Source: Solenopsis invicta
Lineage: Eukaryota > Arthropoda > Insecta > Hymenoptera > Formicidae
Length of the DNA stretch: 64,000 nt
Assembly: GCF_016802725.1 (NCBI RefSeq)
Contig: NC_052675.1
Location: 10,952,638 to 11,016,637, forward strand
Direction of reading: 5' to 3'
This document shows positions 11,721 to 25,375 of this stretch, in pieces. Within the stretch, counting starts at the first letter, position 1. Each line of letters begins with the position of its first letter. The notes under the pieces are model-generated. The model was not told the origin of the DNA and ran no database searches. It was given only the letters and a program-made list of their open reading frames with translations. A program made the position numbers and the translations under genes.

Positions 11721-14700
11721 AAAATATAAGATTAATAATTCTCTCTGTATAAACTGATTATTATATAAAATAACGAAATTTGCGTCGCAAACACGTGTGT
11801 GTGTTGCGGGCATAAATATTCAATAATTTGATTAAACGCACAGCGGTGAATTTTGTGCAGATGCAACTGCAAGTAATCTATTCACTTGGCAATCTGATAT
11901 CGCGTTCCTGTTTGACGAGGCGCGATCGATGACTTCGTCCCGAAAAGAATGCCGCAGCATTGCTTTAACATTTCCAGTCACGTGAGATAGCGCCGTTTTC
12001 TTTTTGGTCCTCCGCCGTATATACGCCATCCGTGGCGCGTTCCAAGTTTATCGACGCCCGATTCGTTGAATCTGTTATTTATTTGTTCGGAACACTCACT
12101 CGACGCGATTTCTCGCGAGCGCGCTTGCCTCTCTCTGCGGGAGATATAAAAATAATACCCTTACGTGCAGCCTCATAATGCGCCGGCTCTCCGATATCGG
12201 AAAGAAATTTTCGGCGCGCCTTACATTCCCACCCGTTACATTTTCTCACAATAATATTCTCATTATGATGACGAGGAATTCCGTCGTCGGTAAAATTCTT
12301 CATTTTTATATGAACAAGCTCGAACACGATGCACACACATATTTCCTTTTAATCTTGCGAGACATTCGTTTCATGTTTATTTTTCACGTTGATGCGAATT
12401 ATTAATTCGAACGAAGAAAATACATTTATTTATTCGACAGCAAATTGCTTGTTCAACATTCTTTACTGTATTTTTCTAAGCACTTTCACCGTGCAGTATT
12501 GAGCGGTCGGCAAAAAAAGCTATTCCGTTCAATTGCCTTGCGCAGCCACGTGAATCTTGGATCAGATAATAACGCCGGCGCCCGTCACTTTGCCCATCAC
12601 TTTGCAATTGAATTTCTGTCAATTTACAATCGAGCAACTCAATGTCGATCGATAAGATATCGCACGACTCCAGGTAACTACGCGAGGCCTGTGTCGCAGC
12701 CTCTGGAAAGAAACCGTCGACGCGCGTGAGAACAAGGCATCACTCTATAGACATTGTTTTGCATAGCGGGCACAGATAACGTCTCTCCGTCCGACACGGC
12801 GCGAACTGTTATCTCCCGCCGCTGCCGCCGCCGTCGCATAATCGGTGGAATAAATGTTTCATACTTGACGACGAAAGTCGGCAAGCCGCCTTAGATAAGA
12901 AACGACAAAGACGCGGGAGTTTGCGCGAGCTTCTCGCCCCGTGTTACCGAATCGTCAACCGAGCAACGTAAAGCTTCGGACGTTTATGCATTATTCATAA
13001 GCGATGTTGCGCCACCGGCGATGGCCACAAAAAGGCATTACGTAATCGCGCGTCGTGAGAATTGATATTGTGCAAACGATAAGAAGAAAAAAAAAAAAGT
13101 GAGCCGCGGAACTCGCGACGCGGTCGGCCAATTTCAGCTGACAAACATTTTGCAAGGTTGGAACAGCAATGAAGTTTTACTGTCGACGTTTGAGATTTTT
13201 CCTTTCTTTTTCTTCCAATGAATTATTTCTCTCACACACAGTGAACGTAATTTTACGTAAATATATAAAACCCGTGAGCGCGCCGCTTACTTAAATCACG
13301 ACGTTATAAATTTATGCTTCTCGAGTGTGCAAAAATATCGCAGCGAATATTTGAGCAATATGTTGTTTGCATCGTAAAGTTTATAAGATTTAAACTTAAA
13401 TCTTTATCATACGCGCGCATGCTGATTCGAAATACGCTTGTTACTGTCCTCTGCATATTGCACGCGGCGAACGTGTTGCATTTGCATACGTGGTATATGA
13501 TGATACAAATTCATTCGTATGCGTAATTCGCACATATTTATGCGCGCCCCTTGCGCCATCGCGAATGCATCGGTATGCAACCAGCATATCAGCACTTTCA
13601 AGTTGCCACAATGTGCAAGGAATTAATTCTCACAGATTTTATCTTCAGCTCTACTCATGTATATGAACTGTTAATATCTTTCACGATAATATGCTCACTT
13701 TTTTATTTTAACATTTTTTTTCCAATTACACCTTTGGTATCCCTTGCATAATTTATTGCATCTAAACGAGTAATGTATACACGTGAAATGGAAAATACTG
13801 AAAGATTTAATGGTCTAACAAATCCTTGAAAGAGCGAGCAATTTCTGATAAATTAATAAACAAGTAGATTTTTTACAAACTGTATATTCTTTTCAAAATT
13901 ACATATAGCTATTCTTTATTGTAAAGAATGTAAGTCAAATAAATTGAATATTGGATGAAATGGGTTGATTCGACACAAATTTGTACCAAATAATTTTGTC
14001 ACTTCCCGCATAACTCCAACGCAAATAGTTGCACGATTTCAGCTTATTGCATTGCGTTTATTGCGTGCATGCGGCTCCTGCTCGATGAACGGCGCGTTGA
14101 CACGCGCATTTGTTTGACCACCGTGACACAATGCAGCATACACAACACGCGGAAGGTAAAAGCGTTGCATAAGCATGCGCGCGATAAGTATAATGGCTCT
14201 TGCGTAAGGTACAACATTGTTGATTACGAACAACGCGGTGGGACATTGTGCTCGACTCCGCGGGATAAAGTCCGCGAGTGAGTGCTGCGGCGAGAGAGAC
14301 GACACGGTGGAGAACTTATTGTTCCTCTAATTAGTGCATCTCTCGCGATGTTACGAACGTGCGCGCGTGTCTGTTGAGCGTAATTTGCGTCTCGCCGCAA
14401 GAGAGTCGCGACGAGTTCTCCACCGTTTATGCTCAACGCCGACCAGCGTGTCCGGTAGCCTGTATTCGTCAATAATTAGCTAAGCGCATTTGCGTCGTAA
14501 TAATTTGCGTTCTCCATTCACGTTTAGCGGTATATATAGCGGTCCGCCTCGAGTGTTTATCGATCCGACGCATGATCATAATTGGGATAAGCGTTAAATT
14601 AAAATCGTCCAATAGCCGTATCTGCTGATAAACACAGCCATTCGGTTTCTTAGTTGATTGTTAAATGGGTTGTACACAATAAACGGCGGTAATTTACTTT

Positions 14701-15657
14701 GCGCCCGGCGCACAAGTCGCACGCACGGAAAATGTTTATATTTATATATTTTGCGACAGTTATTGCGCGAGATAAAAAAAAAGTAGCTATAAGCGTAATA
14801 ACGGAGAGAATATCGGTTCAATATAATCATATAACTGTATATACATGAGCGTTAAACGCGCATCAAACAACAAATTGCGCAAGTTTGTTAACTATAAAAG
14901 TACGGTTACGTTTAGAAAGTTGAAAATTTGTATAGTAACTTGGTATAAACACGAATATGTGATCGTGCGATGATAGTCGCGGGGAGTTTAATGCCAAATG
15001 CTAATTTAAGCTTAGGATCGAGTTTTAGATTGAAACTGTCAAAATTGTAATTGTGCTGAAAGCGCGGACGAGACATTTATGTAAACGTAGAACGCTAATT
15101 CGTCTCGCGTTTTGGCTTTACGATTCCTCGAAGAACTTTCAACCGTTATCGGAGTTAGTTCTCGGGGCATAACGGAAGTTTGAAGAATGGTCAGGCATGG
15201 CAGGCCGTTTAATCGAGCGAGAAAATATTTAACAACATGGAAAGAGTGATCAGTGTTCACTCATTATTTCACTAGTTAACTAATATCGCGTCTAATAGCC
15301 TTTACGTCCGATTGCGTCACTGTTACGCCAATCCAATGATTTAACCGTCTCGTCTGTGCAATCGTTTCAGATTCTCGTTTTTATAGGAAATTTTTCTCTT
15401 TTCGCAATTAAATTATTCAAGTTTCCGTTTGCAAAAGAGATTTGCGATTGTTTCTGCAATACCGTAATAAAAAGGAGACACTCAAAGTGCATTAGTCGAT
15501 TGCGAGGATACTCTCTTATTTTATACCTGTCATCGAGTAAAGCGCACTTTCTAACAATGAGCTCTTTCTCCGACGTAATTACGCGACAAAAATCTCAAAT
15601 TGCATAATCGTTCGATCGAACTTTAAAACTTTCTATTGTATTTGCCGTATCATTTCG

Positions 15658-15675
15658 CTCTCTCTCTCTCTCTCT
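15658..15675 (+). repeat. (CT)n microsatellite
   Basis: About nine CT units. Confidence 0.9.
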
Positions 15676-16927
15676 GTTTCTTCCCTCAAGAATCACTAAT
15701 TTAACGTTATTTTCAAAACTGTACATCTGTTTACACTAAATATTTCGGCAAGCGAAATTCAATGTGCCATAATCTGTTATAAACAAAAATTTTCCGAAAA
15801 TATATCTTTCATCAAAATGAAGATACAGTTATTCCTCGAATATATAGTATTTATTTTGCAAGATATTCAACACTCTTCAATCCAAGGATCATTATTTTAA
15901 ATTATTATTAAATTTCAAACGTAAAGATGAGGCTAATAAAATACGTTTATTAAGTCAGCGGATCTCGGTGCCTAATTATTTTGTACGAATTTTTACAATC
16001 TCCAGTTCACGTTCGCAAATTGCGCGTCACATATTCGTCGGTTTTGAAACATAAACCTTAACTGAAACTGAAATACATAATGTCACAAATTAAATTGACA
16101 AACAATTGAAAAATATTGATGTTTATAAGCATCTTACAATTCGATTACTGAGGCATATGGCGATACTTGTCGCAATAATCAATATACGTTAGAGGAACGT
16201 CTTTTTTTCAGGCGACGTATAATAATGAAATTAGAACGAAATGTCAAACATAAAGATGGAGAGAGGCCAATATTATTAAATTGTTATTTCATGCTTGCGA
16301 TGTTTAGTAATTAAAAGGTAGCTCGCAAGGTGTTTTGTACATACAGGAGTTCCCTCGTTACTATGCGTTTTGTTAACTGAGAAGCGGATGCCGGTGTAAA
16401 GCTCATCGAGCTTCTTGCAAAGCTAAACATTGCAGCGCAACGGAAGTTGAATTTTGCAAGCAATGCGACGGCAGTTACTTATCATTTTCCATAAGGGCTT
16501 TGAGATTGCTGCCAGGCAGATCTAGATTGCGAGATATGCAATGTTAATGGAAAAACCGCTATTTACGCTACTCTCGACCGTCTGAGTGAAATACTGCGAA
16601 CACGCTTAACGTTTACCGCGGAGTGCGTATCGGAAATGAGCTATTACGCTGCTGAAAGGCTTCCCTTTAAACGTATTCACGTTCAAATATTCTTTCAGAC
16701 CGTTTCGCGACACGCTCGCTCCTTCCGCCATCATTCCCTTTCTCGTTTCCCCTGGAAACTTCCCCTCAGCCGTTTTGTCCTGTGTAATTAAGTTCTTTGA
16801 ACTGCATATTTGCATTGTCGGTTTAATCATCCGCGTGTTTTATTTATCATTAGGTTCACATCACGTCCCATTTTTTTTTACCCGCTTTCCTCTTTAAAAA
16901 TCCCTCGAAGATGCACGGTTTTATCCG

Positions 16928-16944
16928 CGGTAAATCATTTACCG
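16928..16944. repeat. Palindrome CGGTAAATCATTTACCG
   Basis: A 17-base dyad with one central base, eight bases per side. It could be a dimeric transcription-factor site. It lies about 300 bases upstream of the 17.25-kb ratchet site. No factor is assigned. Confidence 0.5.
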
Positions 16945-17231
16945 TATCTCATAATAATTAGGTTGCAAACATGATCCACCTTACTCTCCCGCTTGCATTC
17001 CGGAGTGTACCAGTAGCGATACGGTATTTCGCCCAGACAATGGCCGCGTAATGTAATTGCGTAGCATCGGGCGGGTGAGTGTAAATTTTAGCCCAGTTTC
17101 TCACGGGAGGCGCGGAGAATCTCATCGACTAATTAGCGGTAGAGCGTCGAGCGATTGTTTTCTCATTTTCTTTCCTCTTTTTGCGCCCAATTAGCCTGGT
17201 CGCGCGGGCGGATAATTGAAAATCTAATTTC

Positions 17232-17258
17232 ATTTATTCCTTGTTGTTTCAGGTAAGT
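17232..17258 (+). promoter_or_regulatory. Recursive (ratchet) splice site 1
   Basis: A pyrimidine-rich tract (17232-17250) leads into TTTCAG, which abuts GTAAGT with no base between. The acceptor ends at 17252 and the donor begins at 17253. A branch-point-like CTAAT lies about 25 nt upstream, near 17223-17227. Juxtaposed acceptor and donor is the ratchet-point signature that lets a very long intron be removed in steps in insects. An exact 11-base TTTCAGGTAAG is expected about 0.015 times per strand in 64 kb under equal base use, and this window has two, both on the plus strand. A second donor at 17347 supports the call. It could instead be the acceptor of an ordinary exon that happens to begin with GTAAGT. 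Confidence 0.72.
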
Positions 17259-17346
17259 GACTGCTAAGTGAGACAGAGTAGTCAGACCGTTAGAGAGAAA
17301 AAGAGAGAAAATGTAGGTGGAGAGAAGGAGAACTGGAACGAGAGTT
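17253..17346 (+). other. Candidate recursive-splice exon 1 (94 nt)
   Basis: The segment lies between the ratchet acceptor (ends 17252) and a strong downstream donor, GTAAGTATT, starting at 17347. It is rich in GA (17281-17341 is almost all purine), like an exonic splicing enhancer. All three frames close quickly: GTA-AGT-GAC-TGC-TAA in frame 1, TAA at once in frame 2, and AAG-TGA in frame 3. Inclusion would therefore disrupt any reading frame. That fits the RS-exon model, where the exon helps define the acceptor and is then removed because the reconstituted donor at 17253 is used. It could also be a rare cassette or poison exon. No protein product is claimed. Confidence 0.55.
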
Positions 17347-20300
17347 GTAAGTATTCATCGCTCTTTATCTCCTTTTCGTATTTGCCTTTTCCTCCGTTGT
17401 TACCGCCGACCGGCGCGCGGATAAGGTACACGGGGGAGCGCAAATTCTCCCTTTGGGAATTATTAGTAAGCTAAATTTGCCCCAGCGATTAAGTGCATTT
17501 AATCATCGGCAAGGTAATTTCGTTACTTCCGCCGCGCACGATCTTCCGCCTTGGAGATATTTCCTTCCGTCAAGTCTAACGAGCGAGCGTTTACGCCCTC
17601 TTTCAGCTCCGTTCTGATCCGTTTCTACTGAAAGTGAAAAAAAGAAGGCTTTCCCAGATGCTGTCTCTCGTCCTTTGCCGCGCTCGCGTTTGTACTCGAC
17701 TCGGGTCATTCATATTTTAAGATCCGTGCATTTTCTCATATTATAATTTCTCATTCCTAAATTTAAGAGACATTATCCTCCCCCCCTTTTTTTGTACAAG
17801 AGATATTCTCACGCGATACGTGTGTGAGACGTTCAGCAAGCTACTTTTTAAATCGCGAAATCTTTGTGAATTTTTTTCTCGGTGGAAATTAGCACACATT
17901 CGCGCGGCGCGTGATTAAAACAATATTATATAAAAAATATATACGTTGATATGAATTTTTCTCTTGAAAGCGCGATCATTAATCTTTCTGTTTATGCTTC
18001 GGATTCATTTGCGCGGCATGATTCTGTACGTTCTACAGCATGTTACTCGCAAATTGTAAAACGAGTGAGAAGCGCGAGGAGAGTCGCTAGAAATTAGGAT
18101 CGTCGATTTTCCGCGATTTTTCCAATCTATTTTGTACCAATCCAGACAAATCCGGTCCGACCTGTCCCGACTCGTTGGACAAATACGATTAAAAACGCGA
18201 ATTCACCAGAGAGAAAGAGAGAGAAAGACAGAGATAATGCAGCGGTCGCGGTTCGCGGGTGCAACGAAAAATCATTTGTTACTGCACAAGATCAGTACTG
18301 TGCGTGGCATGCGTACAGGCACCATGCGTACAGGCACCATGCGTGTACGCGAAAACGAGGAGAAAAGAGACAGAGAGAGGTAAATTAACCATGTTAACCG
18401 GATATAAATTACATCTTCGTGTGGACACGGGGTAAATTCTGCCGAGTGGTTTAGCGCGTGCTAGCGATAACTAACAAGCGTCGAAAGCGGTGCCGCGTTT
18501 GTAAAATGCCTGATTGTAACTTATACGACTTCATTACATCGGTTGACGTGCCGTGATGCGATTGTGTCGCGCGTGCTGTGTGTTTTTCGCAATTTTGCAT
18601 CGCCGTCAACGGTGCATCGCTGGTTGTCGCCAATTTTTTTTTTCCGGTTCAACCGCGCTGCGCCGGTGCGATATCGCGCGAGTTTCGCGGAAAAGCCGAT
18701 CATTTATTAACATCTTGCTTTACCGTGCGCGCGCCCGCTTGCCCTCCTCCCCCCGATGCGCGCGATGCGTCAAGCGGGGTGTTAAAAATTATCCTATCGG
18801 TCGTTTTCGCGAAATATATAACGTGTCTCCTCCGCGGTTAACGCGCCATTTATGCGCGATATTGATGGAATCGCGCGTATTAATATCGCATTGTTTATTT
18901 AAAACTCGCCCCATTATCAAAGAGAATAAATACAACCGCCGCCCCAGTGCCGTGATAAAATGATAAAAACCGCGGAGCGGTTGATTAAACTGCAAAATTC
19001 ACTCAAAAGCGGAGAGATTGCAGGTCCGCGAGAGAGGGCTCGCGAGGTATTTTCGTAATTATCGAAATTAATAACAAGTAATAATTAAATTATCGATTAT
19101 GTAGAAACGAAATCGCAAATCTAATTGATAGTTTGTTCCTTAGTTAACATTAGAATCTTATTTCGCCTTTCGAGTATTTTATATTCAATCTTTCCTCGCG
19201 CAAACACGTAATGAACATTTGCTCCCATCTTGACTTCCCTCTCCAATTACCGCTTAATTAATGTACAATTCTCGTGCTGCTCGGGAAGGGACTAATGTCC
19301 TGGAGCATAATAAACGTTCCGTCTGCGTCTATGTCTCCCTCTCTGCCCATTAGACGCCCGCCAACTCGGCTATACAGGGTGGTCTAAGCTATAAATCATG
19401 TTTAGCTGTTCAGTGTATATTTTTCAACGGAAATGAAGTATTCTCGAATTTTTTTCAAATGGTGACGAGTCTTCCCTCGATGCATTCAGATAGATATTTT
19501 ATGTGCATTTTCACAGGAAACAATGTCAAACTCGTACAATAAATAGCAAAATCACAACACTAGGCATTGATTAAAATTTGCGAACAATAATTTGTGTAAG
19601 TGACAGTGGCATAAATCACGGCTTTTACGTAAATGCGACACGCAGCTTCGATTTGTAGCCGTAAATTTAATTCCCGCGTTACGGAAATTTCACTCGCCGC
19701 GTCGCTTTCAAAATAAACGACCGATATATATGTTAATGCGACGCGGTCGCGTGCGATTATCGCCAGCGCCTAATTCGCATGATCGAGTTGGGGGCTTCCG
19801 GTGTTTTCGTGTCATCGGCTGTGTTATATCGTGACATGCACTATCGGGCGACGACGACGGGGCCGTGAATAAATCAATCGAATTATCCATTTGCTACAAG
19901 CGTCGATGTCGCAACGATCGTTACTGCCAGTATCGTCACTGTCATTAGAAAGTGATTTCGTCGAGAGAGACGGAGAAAGATAGGGAGAGAAAACTATTAA
20001 TAGGTTTATAATCACTTGCTATAATACTCGCGAGAGTGCTTCTAGTGATAACTGTGCTCAATTGAAAAATTTTCTGAGATCAATGTCTTATTATATAGCA
20101 CCGTTTGACATACAATTTGATTCGAATTTCGAGAGTCATAGAATGGACAAGATTTGCTCTCACTCTTTGCCCGTGAAATCTTTTTGATTATTTTAGCTTT
20201 TAAACTATTCGCGTTCGAATTATAATTACAACAATACAATCCGGCGATATTTTAATGCATACACGCGGCACTGCACGTGGAATACAAACACAGTCGCGTA

Positions 20301-23300
20301 GAGCATGGTGACTGAGATCGGAAACCTCCGGATGATTCGCGGTCTGTTTTAATCGCGACAATAATGCATTCATCGGCACCGTCAGCGACGAGACTCGATT
20401 ATCGTCACTCATTATCGAGAGCGATAATGTTATGCCACAGCGCGATCGTCTCTGTGAAATGGCCATTGAAATGCATCAGAAAGTCATCGGCCGATCGTTA
20501 ATTTATTATTGGCCGTTCGCCCAATTTGTTTTTCACACAAATGGCGGGGATTGCGACCGAATAATAATCACTCACGCGCAAATCGTTTTCACATGGAAAT
20601 CAGGTATTTCATTCATAGATAAAATACGAGAGTGCAAAAAGCGAAACTTCGCAATAAATGATGAAGTTGTTTTTATAATAGTGTTGGTTATGTAATACAA
20701 GCGCGATCGATTAAAAATACGATTGTACGAAGAGAATATTGGCTTTAAATTAAATACTTCCCAAGTATATTATAAAGTATCACACATACTTTGAAAATGA
20801 TGTATAACTCAACATTATTTTTACAAGTGAGATTGAATCAGACTGAGCCATCGACAAATTAATCAAAATTTTTCTGATATGCTTAATATTTAATAGAGTC
20901 ACTGCACCAGGTAATGAACAAATATGAAATAACTTAATACAATTACATTTTCAAATAAAAAATGACATTTTAATAAAATCTCCATGAAAATTAGATTTCA
21001 ACAATATCAATTAATTTTGCAGTTTATTATTTTGAAGTCTTATTATTTTAACAGTTTTTCTAAACGATCATTTATTGACGACTGTTCAGCGACTGGTGCA
21101 ACGACCTAATTTTTTTTCTACAACATTGAAAAATCAATTTTTTTGTCATCTTAAAGAGATACCAAAAGTTTGGCACATGTATGGGGACAGGTGGCTGCAA
21201 TTTTGAATGAAAACGTAATTTCTTTTAAAGAAATGAATCGCCACGCGATTGAGCTCTTTTTCAAAAGGTTGCTGCTAATTCGCGACGCTCCACGCTCGCT
21301 CTTCGAGGCATCGTTTCATCGTCAGGCTAGTAAAAACTTGCGAGTGTTACTCTACTCGAGGCCTGACAAATTTACTGCCTCGGTCCCGCTTCCATCCGGG
21401 TTAATTACCAGATTTTGCCTTCGCGCCGCGCGAACTGCCGACAGCAGGGAACTTTGGACGGCGCAAAACTTTAGACCGGGCTTGACGATTTCGTAGGATT
21501 CGCCGTCTTGTCCTCACCATAAGTGTGCCGTGTTTTATTCGTAGCGCCGCTCGCGGAATCGCTCTCGAAAATTTCTCCGCGAGATTACTCGGCAATTTCT
21601 GCGCCTCGTGTTCTTCGTCTTTGCAAGTGGAATGGCTAGCGCAGGGAACCGTGAGATAAAATTTTGATTCTGGATTAATATTGGATATATTCGACGTATA
21701 TAAGATTGTTCAGTCGTCGTAAGAAGATGTAGGTTTACAAAGGTATAAACGGATTAAAGGTGAATGAACGAGCGAAGGAAAGTGTTATTTTTTTAAATCA
21801 CTTTCTAACTTTATATAATAATATAAAAGATTACAGATTTATTAAAGGAAATGACATCTTTTGAACGGCTTTTAATCTGTTTATATCATTGTTAAAAATA
21901 CGAGCCAAACAAAAATTTTATTTATTATGCACATTTACAACCATTCGTTGACTGACATGGTTTCTTTGTCCTAAGGAAAATTTTTCTTGGAACAGATATT
22001 ATATTACAGTAATGCAATCTTATTACGGTTGATTTGCAAACATGTCAATATTAATGACAGCATCTGATTATATAGAACTGAAATTCTGTGACTATAAATA
22101 TATTCTCCTTACTCGATCAAAAATTTATTCTTGAATAGAAATCAATCGCGATTTAACGTAAAATATATGAATCGTGATTTAAAAGATGTCGAAAGAGGAA
22201 ATGACTGGTTTATTTATTTATTTAGTACGTTCAACGCAACTCGGACGTTTTCAAGAATTGCTTATAATAATAATGTGATCGTAGATATTATTACAGCGAA
22301 ATGCTAAGTCGAAAAAGATTGGATCTATCAACAAAAATGAGATTGACGATTGGTCAAAGCGCGTGTTTATCGACTCGACTATCTGAATCCCAACTGTCTT
22401 ATTAACACATTCATCGTTCTTTTCGCAATCACGCGTACGTACGAGTTTTCTTATTCTTAAATTTCCTATAGAATATTTCGTACGTACAATAACACACAGG
22501 TGCCTACGTGTCTGAATTTAGATGTTAATATCGAGGCTCTCTTGCATTAGCATATACATTTGTGACGCGATCTACAAATTCCGAGTCGTGGAACGTTTGA
22601 TACACTTTTGTCGTGGGCGAGTGTACGCTAATGGAAACGTCGACCATAATGTGGCCAAGCCGCGTGGGACTCTTCTCAGGTTCGCATTATCAAGTCTAAT
22701 GTATCATCCACACGTGCGGGCGTGCAGGAAATAGAGAATAGCTTTTCATACTTCGAGTATCGTGCTGTTTTTTTCTCATTGCAAAGCAAATATTTGCTCG
22801 GATAGAAATTGACGGGAACTCCAGTAGCCAAATTTGTCTCCCGAGGCGTAACGAGGCTATCATTTAAAATAAATATTTGTTCGGTGGAGGATCTTAATAA
22901 AAATGTACTTTTAAAAACAAACGTATCTTTTGCGATTTTTCAAAATTAATTCGATGTAAAAAGATATTTTTTTTTCCAAAGAAGAATAAATCTAGGATAC
23001 ATGTTTTTCAAACAAAGAAATTTTGTCGACGAAATAAGTGAATTGTACAGTAAAAACAGCGAACGAATTTTTAATATTAAAAAGTAATGAAATATTAGAT
23101 GTGCCCTTTCGGACATACGCTTGAACTGCGGCGCAGCTTCTTTTTTCAATCTTTTCTCTTCTTTCAACCACATTTGTCGGGTAACGAACGACCGAAAAAT
23201 TTCGTATATTCCCGTAATATCGGGATACCCGAAAGTTCCGCACGGAAATTATTCGGCTACCTTTTTCCTCGCATTTTTCGCGAGCCGGATGCCGCACGAT

Positions 23301-25375
23301 TGCCGCCGCCGGCGAGGCCGAACTTTTTTATGAAAATCCAGTTGCCGAGTCTTATTGGAATTGGCAAGCGATTGCGTAGCGTAGAGCTCTCTCCACGGCG
23401 ATACCGGCTCTCCCGTTTCGCAATTTATAAATCGAGTGGAAAATGGCGTCATGCCGCGCATAAAAGTTCGTTTCAGCCGAATTTTCAAGCGGTGGCAAAT
23501 GACAGTTTCGTGTAACTTGGCGTAACAGCACGAAAGGGTTGCGATTTTAATTTATTTTCGGCGCATGGAACAAATCGCGTGCATCATTTCGTGGGTAATA
23601 TCCGTACTTGTCGTTACGCATGATGTTGTAAAACTGCACGACACGCTGCATTTTCGGCAGAATTTTATGCAATCACTCGCGCGTGTATTTGGCATTTGGT
23701 TGAGCACGCTCAAATGAATTATATTCAGCGTGATTCACTGTGATTTGCAGCTGTTAAAAAAGCTGTTAGCTGATTTCTCTTTATTTCGATTAATGCAACT
23801 TTTTTTTTCTCGTACTATCCGGAAAAAATATTTGACATTCTTTTATATTATATTCTTCAAACATACGTAATAGGAAAATTGAAAGTATTGATGTACTTTC
23901 TGTTTTCTTAATTAAAGGATTGTAAAAATAAAGGAAAGAGAAAAATCCATACCTTCATTTATTTTATATTTAACTCCATTTTATAGTCTATTCAAAGCGT
24001 AGGGACAAAAACTGTGGACGTGAATAATAAGAGAATCTACATTTTAATCCTTATACCTTTGAAATTATATCTTTTAATCTGTATTCAAATTTATCTCCAT
24101 TGAATTTATTTGAAAAGTCGTTCGCGGTTTTTCCGTTTCGTAGATTCTCTCCGAAAACTATCGGACATACGCTCTTCTATCTTCCACGCGCACACACGTT
24201 GTCGTAGGCGCGATTGTGTAATTGGTAACGAAACGGAATCGGGACGTTCTCGAATGATGCTCGAATACGCTATTTCACGGCTGCGATGCGCAATTGTTTA
24301 GCAGAAAGGGAGACGTGCGCTCATCGATCCGAGCCCCGCTCCGCACGTGCACGCACACGCGCGCACGCGCCGCCCGCTCGCCGATTAATTATCGAGATAT
24401 CTCACGTCGAACGCGCGCGTTTGCGGTCGCGCTCTGCACGTGCACCCCGCAATGCAACGTCCGCGTGATGCATTCATGCGGGCCCGCGCGCGTTCAGTCC
24501 GACCTGAATTATAAACGCAAACGGGACCGCGCGTTGAGTCCCGCTGATCGTCTCCTTCTCTCGTATGTCTTTCGAGCTTCGAGATCGATCGAAAGAAAAG
24601 GACGAAGAAAATTTGCAACGTTTGTAATTGCTGTTACATCACCACGAAGCTAAGAGAATTAAGTTGTAAGACGATACGATCCGATCCGATTCCCCTCCCC
24701 CCTCCCCGTGCTCTCTCGTCAAGGATTAACGATAATGCGCACGTTGCGTAATAGATATAGAATTCCCTCTTTCGGATCTGATTTACACGGTGCTACACGT
24801 CGAATAGTAGTTACAAGGCACGGACACGCGATGTCTGCCTCGGAAAAATCGAACTCTTTCGTATTAGCAAATGGACCGTTACGCTGATCGACTTGTTCTT
24901 CGTTTCCGACGGCCGCCACTCGCCGAAAACGAAGGACTGTGAATCAGTTTAATTAGATTAATGGATCTCCCGCATATAGTCCGATGCCTGGTGTAGACTC
25001 TGGCTTTTACTGTTATCGACTCGTGCTTTCCATGCACTCTCTACCAATACAGTTTGCATACGTTGCCTCTCGTTGATTGTTGATGGAAAAATAGCTAACG
25101 TTATCGGTACGTTTTTACGTAAAGATCAATATCTAACTAATAAAATTTCTCGTGAATAATAAGCGAAATAATAGAAACGCGGAATGAAATTTGTTTACTC
25201 GAAACAAATTATTTTAACGAAAATGTAAGTTTCATGGGAAAATGAGTGGTTTAAAAAGTTTACAATACATGATATGTAATTACATTAAAATATAAATGAA
25301 AAGCTTACAAAACAAAATAATAATGCTTGCGTTTGGAGAATATTTTGCCCAAAGGTTAAACCGCTCGGCGGTATA
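17347..25375. other. Non-coding, downstream of ratchet site 1
   Basis: Begins with donor GTAAGTATT. Mostly unique-looking mixed sequence, with AT-rich stretches (20700-21150, 21780-22330 and 23760-24110) and a CpG-dense block (24290-24570). At 19374 an ACAGGGTGGTCTAAG sequence resembles a transposon end, but no partner was found. No gene was recognised. Confidence 0.5.
18308..18344 (+). repeat. 15-bp tandem repeat, 2.5 copies
   Basis: The unit CATGCGTACAGGCAC occurs at 18308-18322 and 18323-18337 without mismatch, followed by CATGCGT. A short minisatellite seed. Confidence 0.85.

Larger units (their letters stand above)
9061..17231. other. Non-coding; CpG patch, then AT-rich and mixed
   Basis: CpG-dense patch at about 9100-9500; AT-rich 9650-10020 and 10560-11830 (including the C-depleted tract); alternating CpG-rich and AT-rich stretches to 17.2 kb. 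A TATA-like GGTATATATAGC at about 14530 has no supported transcript start. No gene was recognised. Confidence 0.5.

Noticed and set aside
18308..18344. Short direct repeats that could suggest a CRISPR-like array
   Set aside because: The units are contiguous with no spacers, and the genome is eukaryotic in character.
19374..19400. ACAGGGTGGTCTAAG, like a transposon end
   Set aside because: No inverted partner was found within a few hundred bases in either direction.
20890..21120. TGCACCAG at two places in opposite orientation, suggesting a small transposon
   Set aside because: Only eight bases match, with no target duplication; easily chance in AT-rich DNA.
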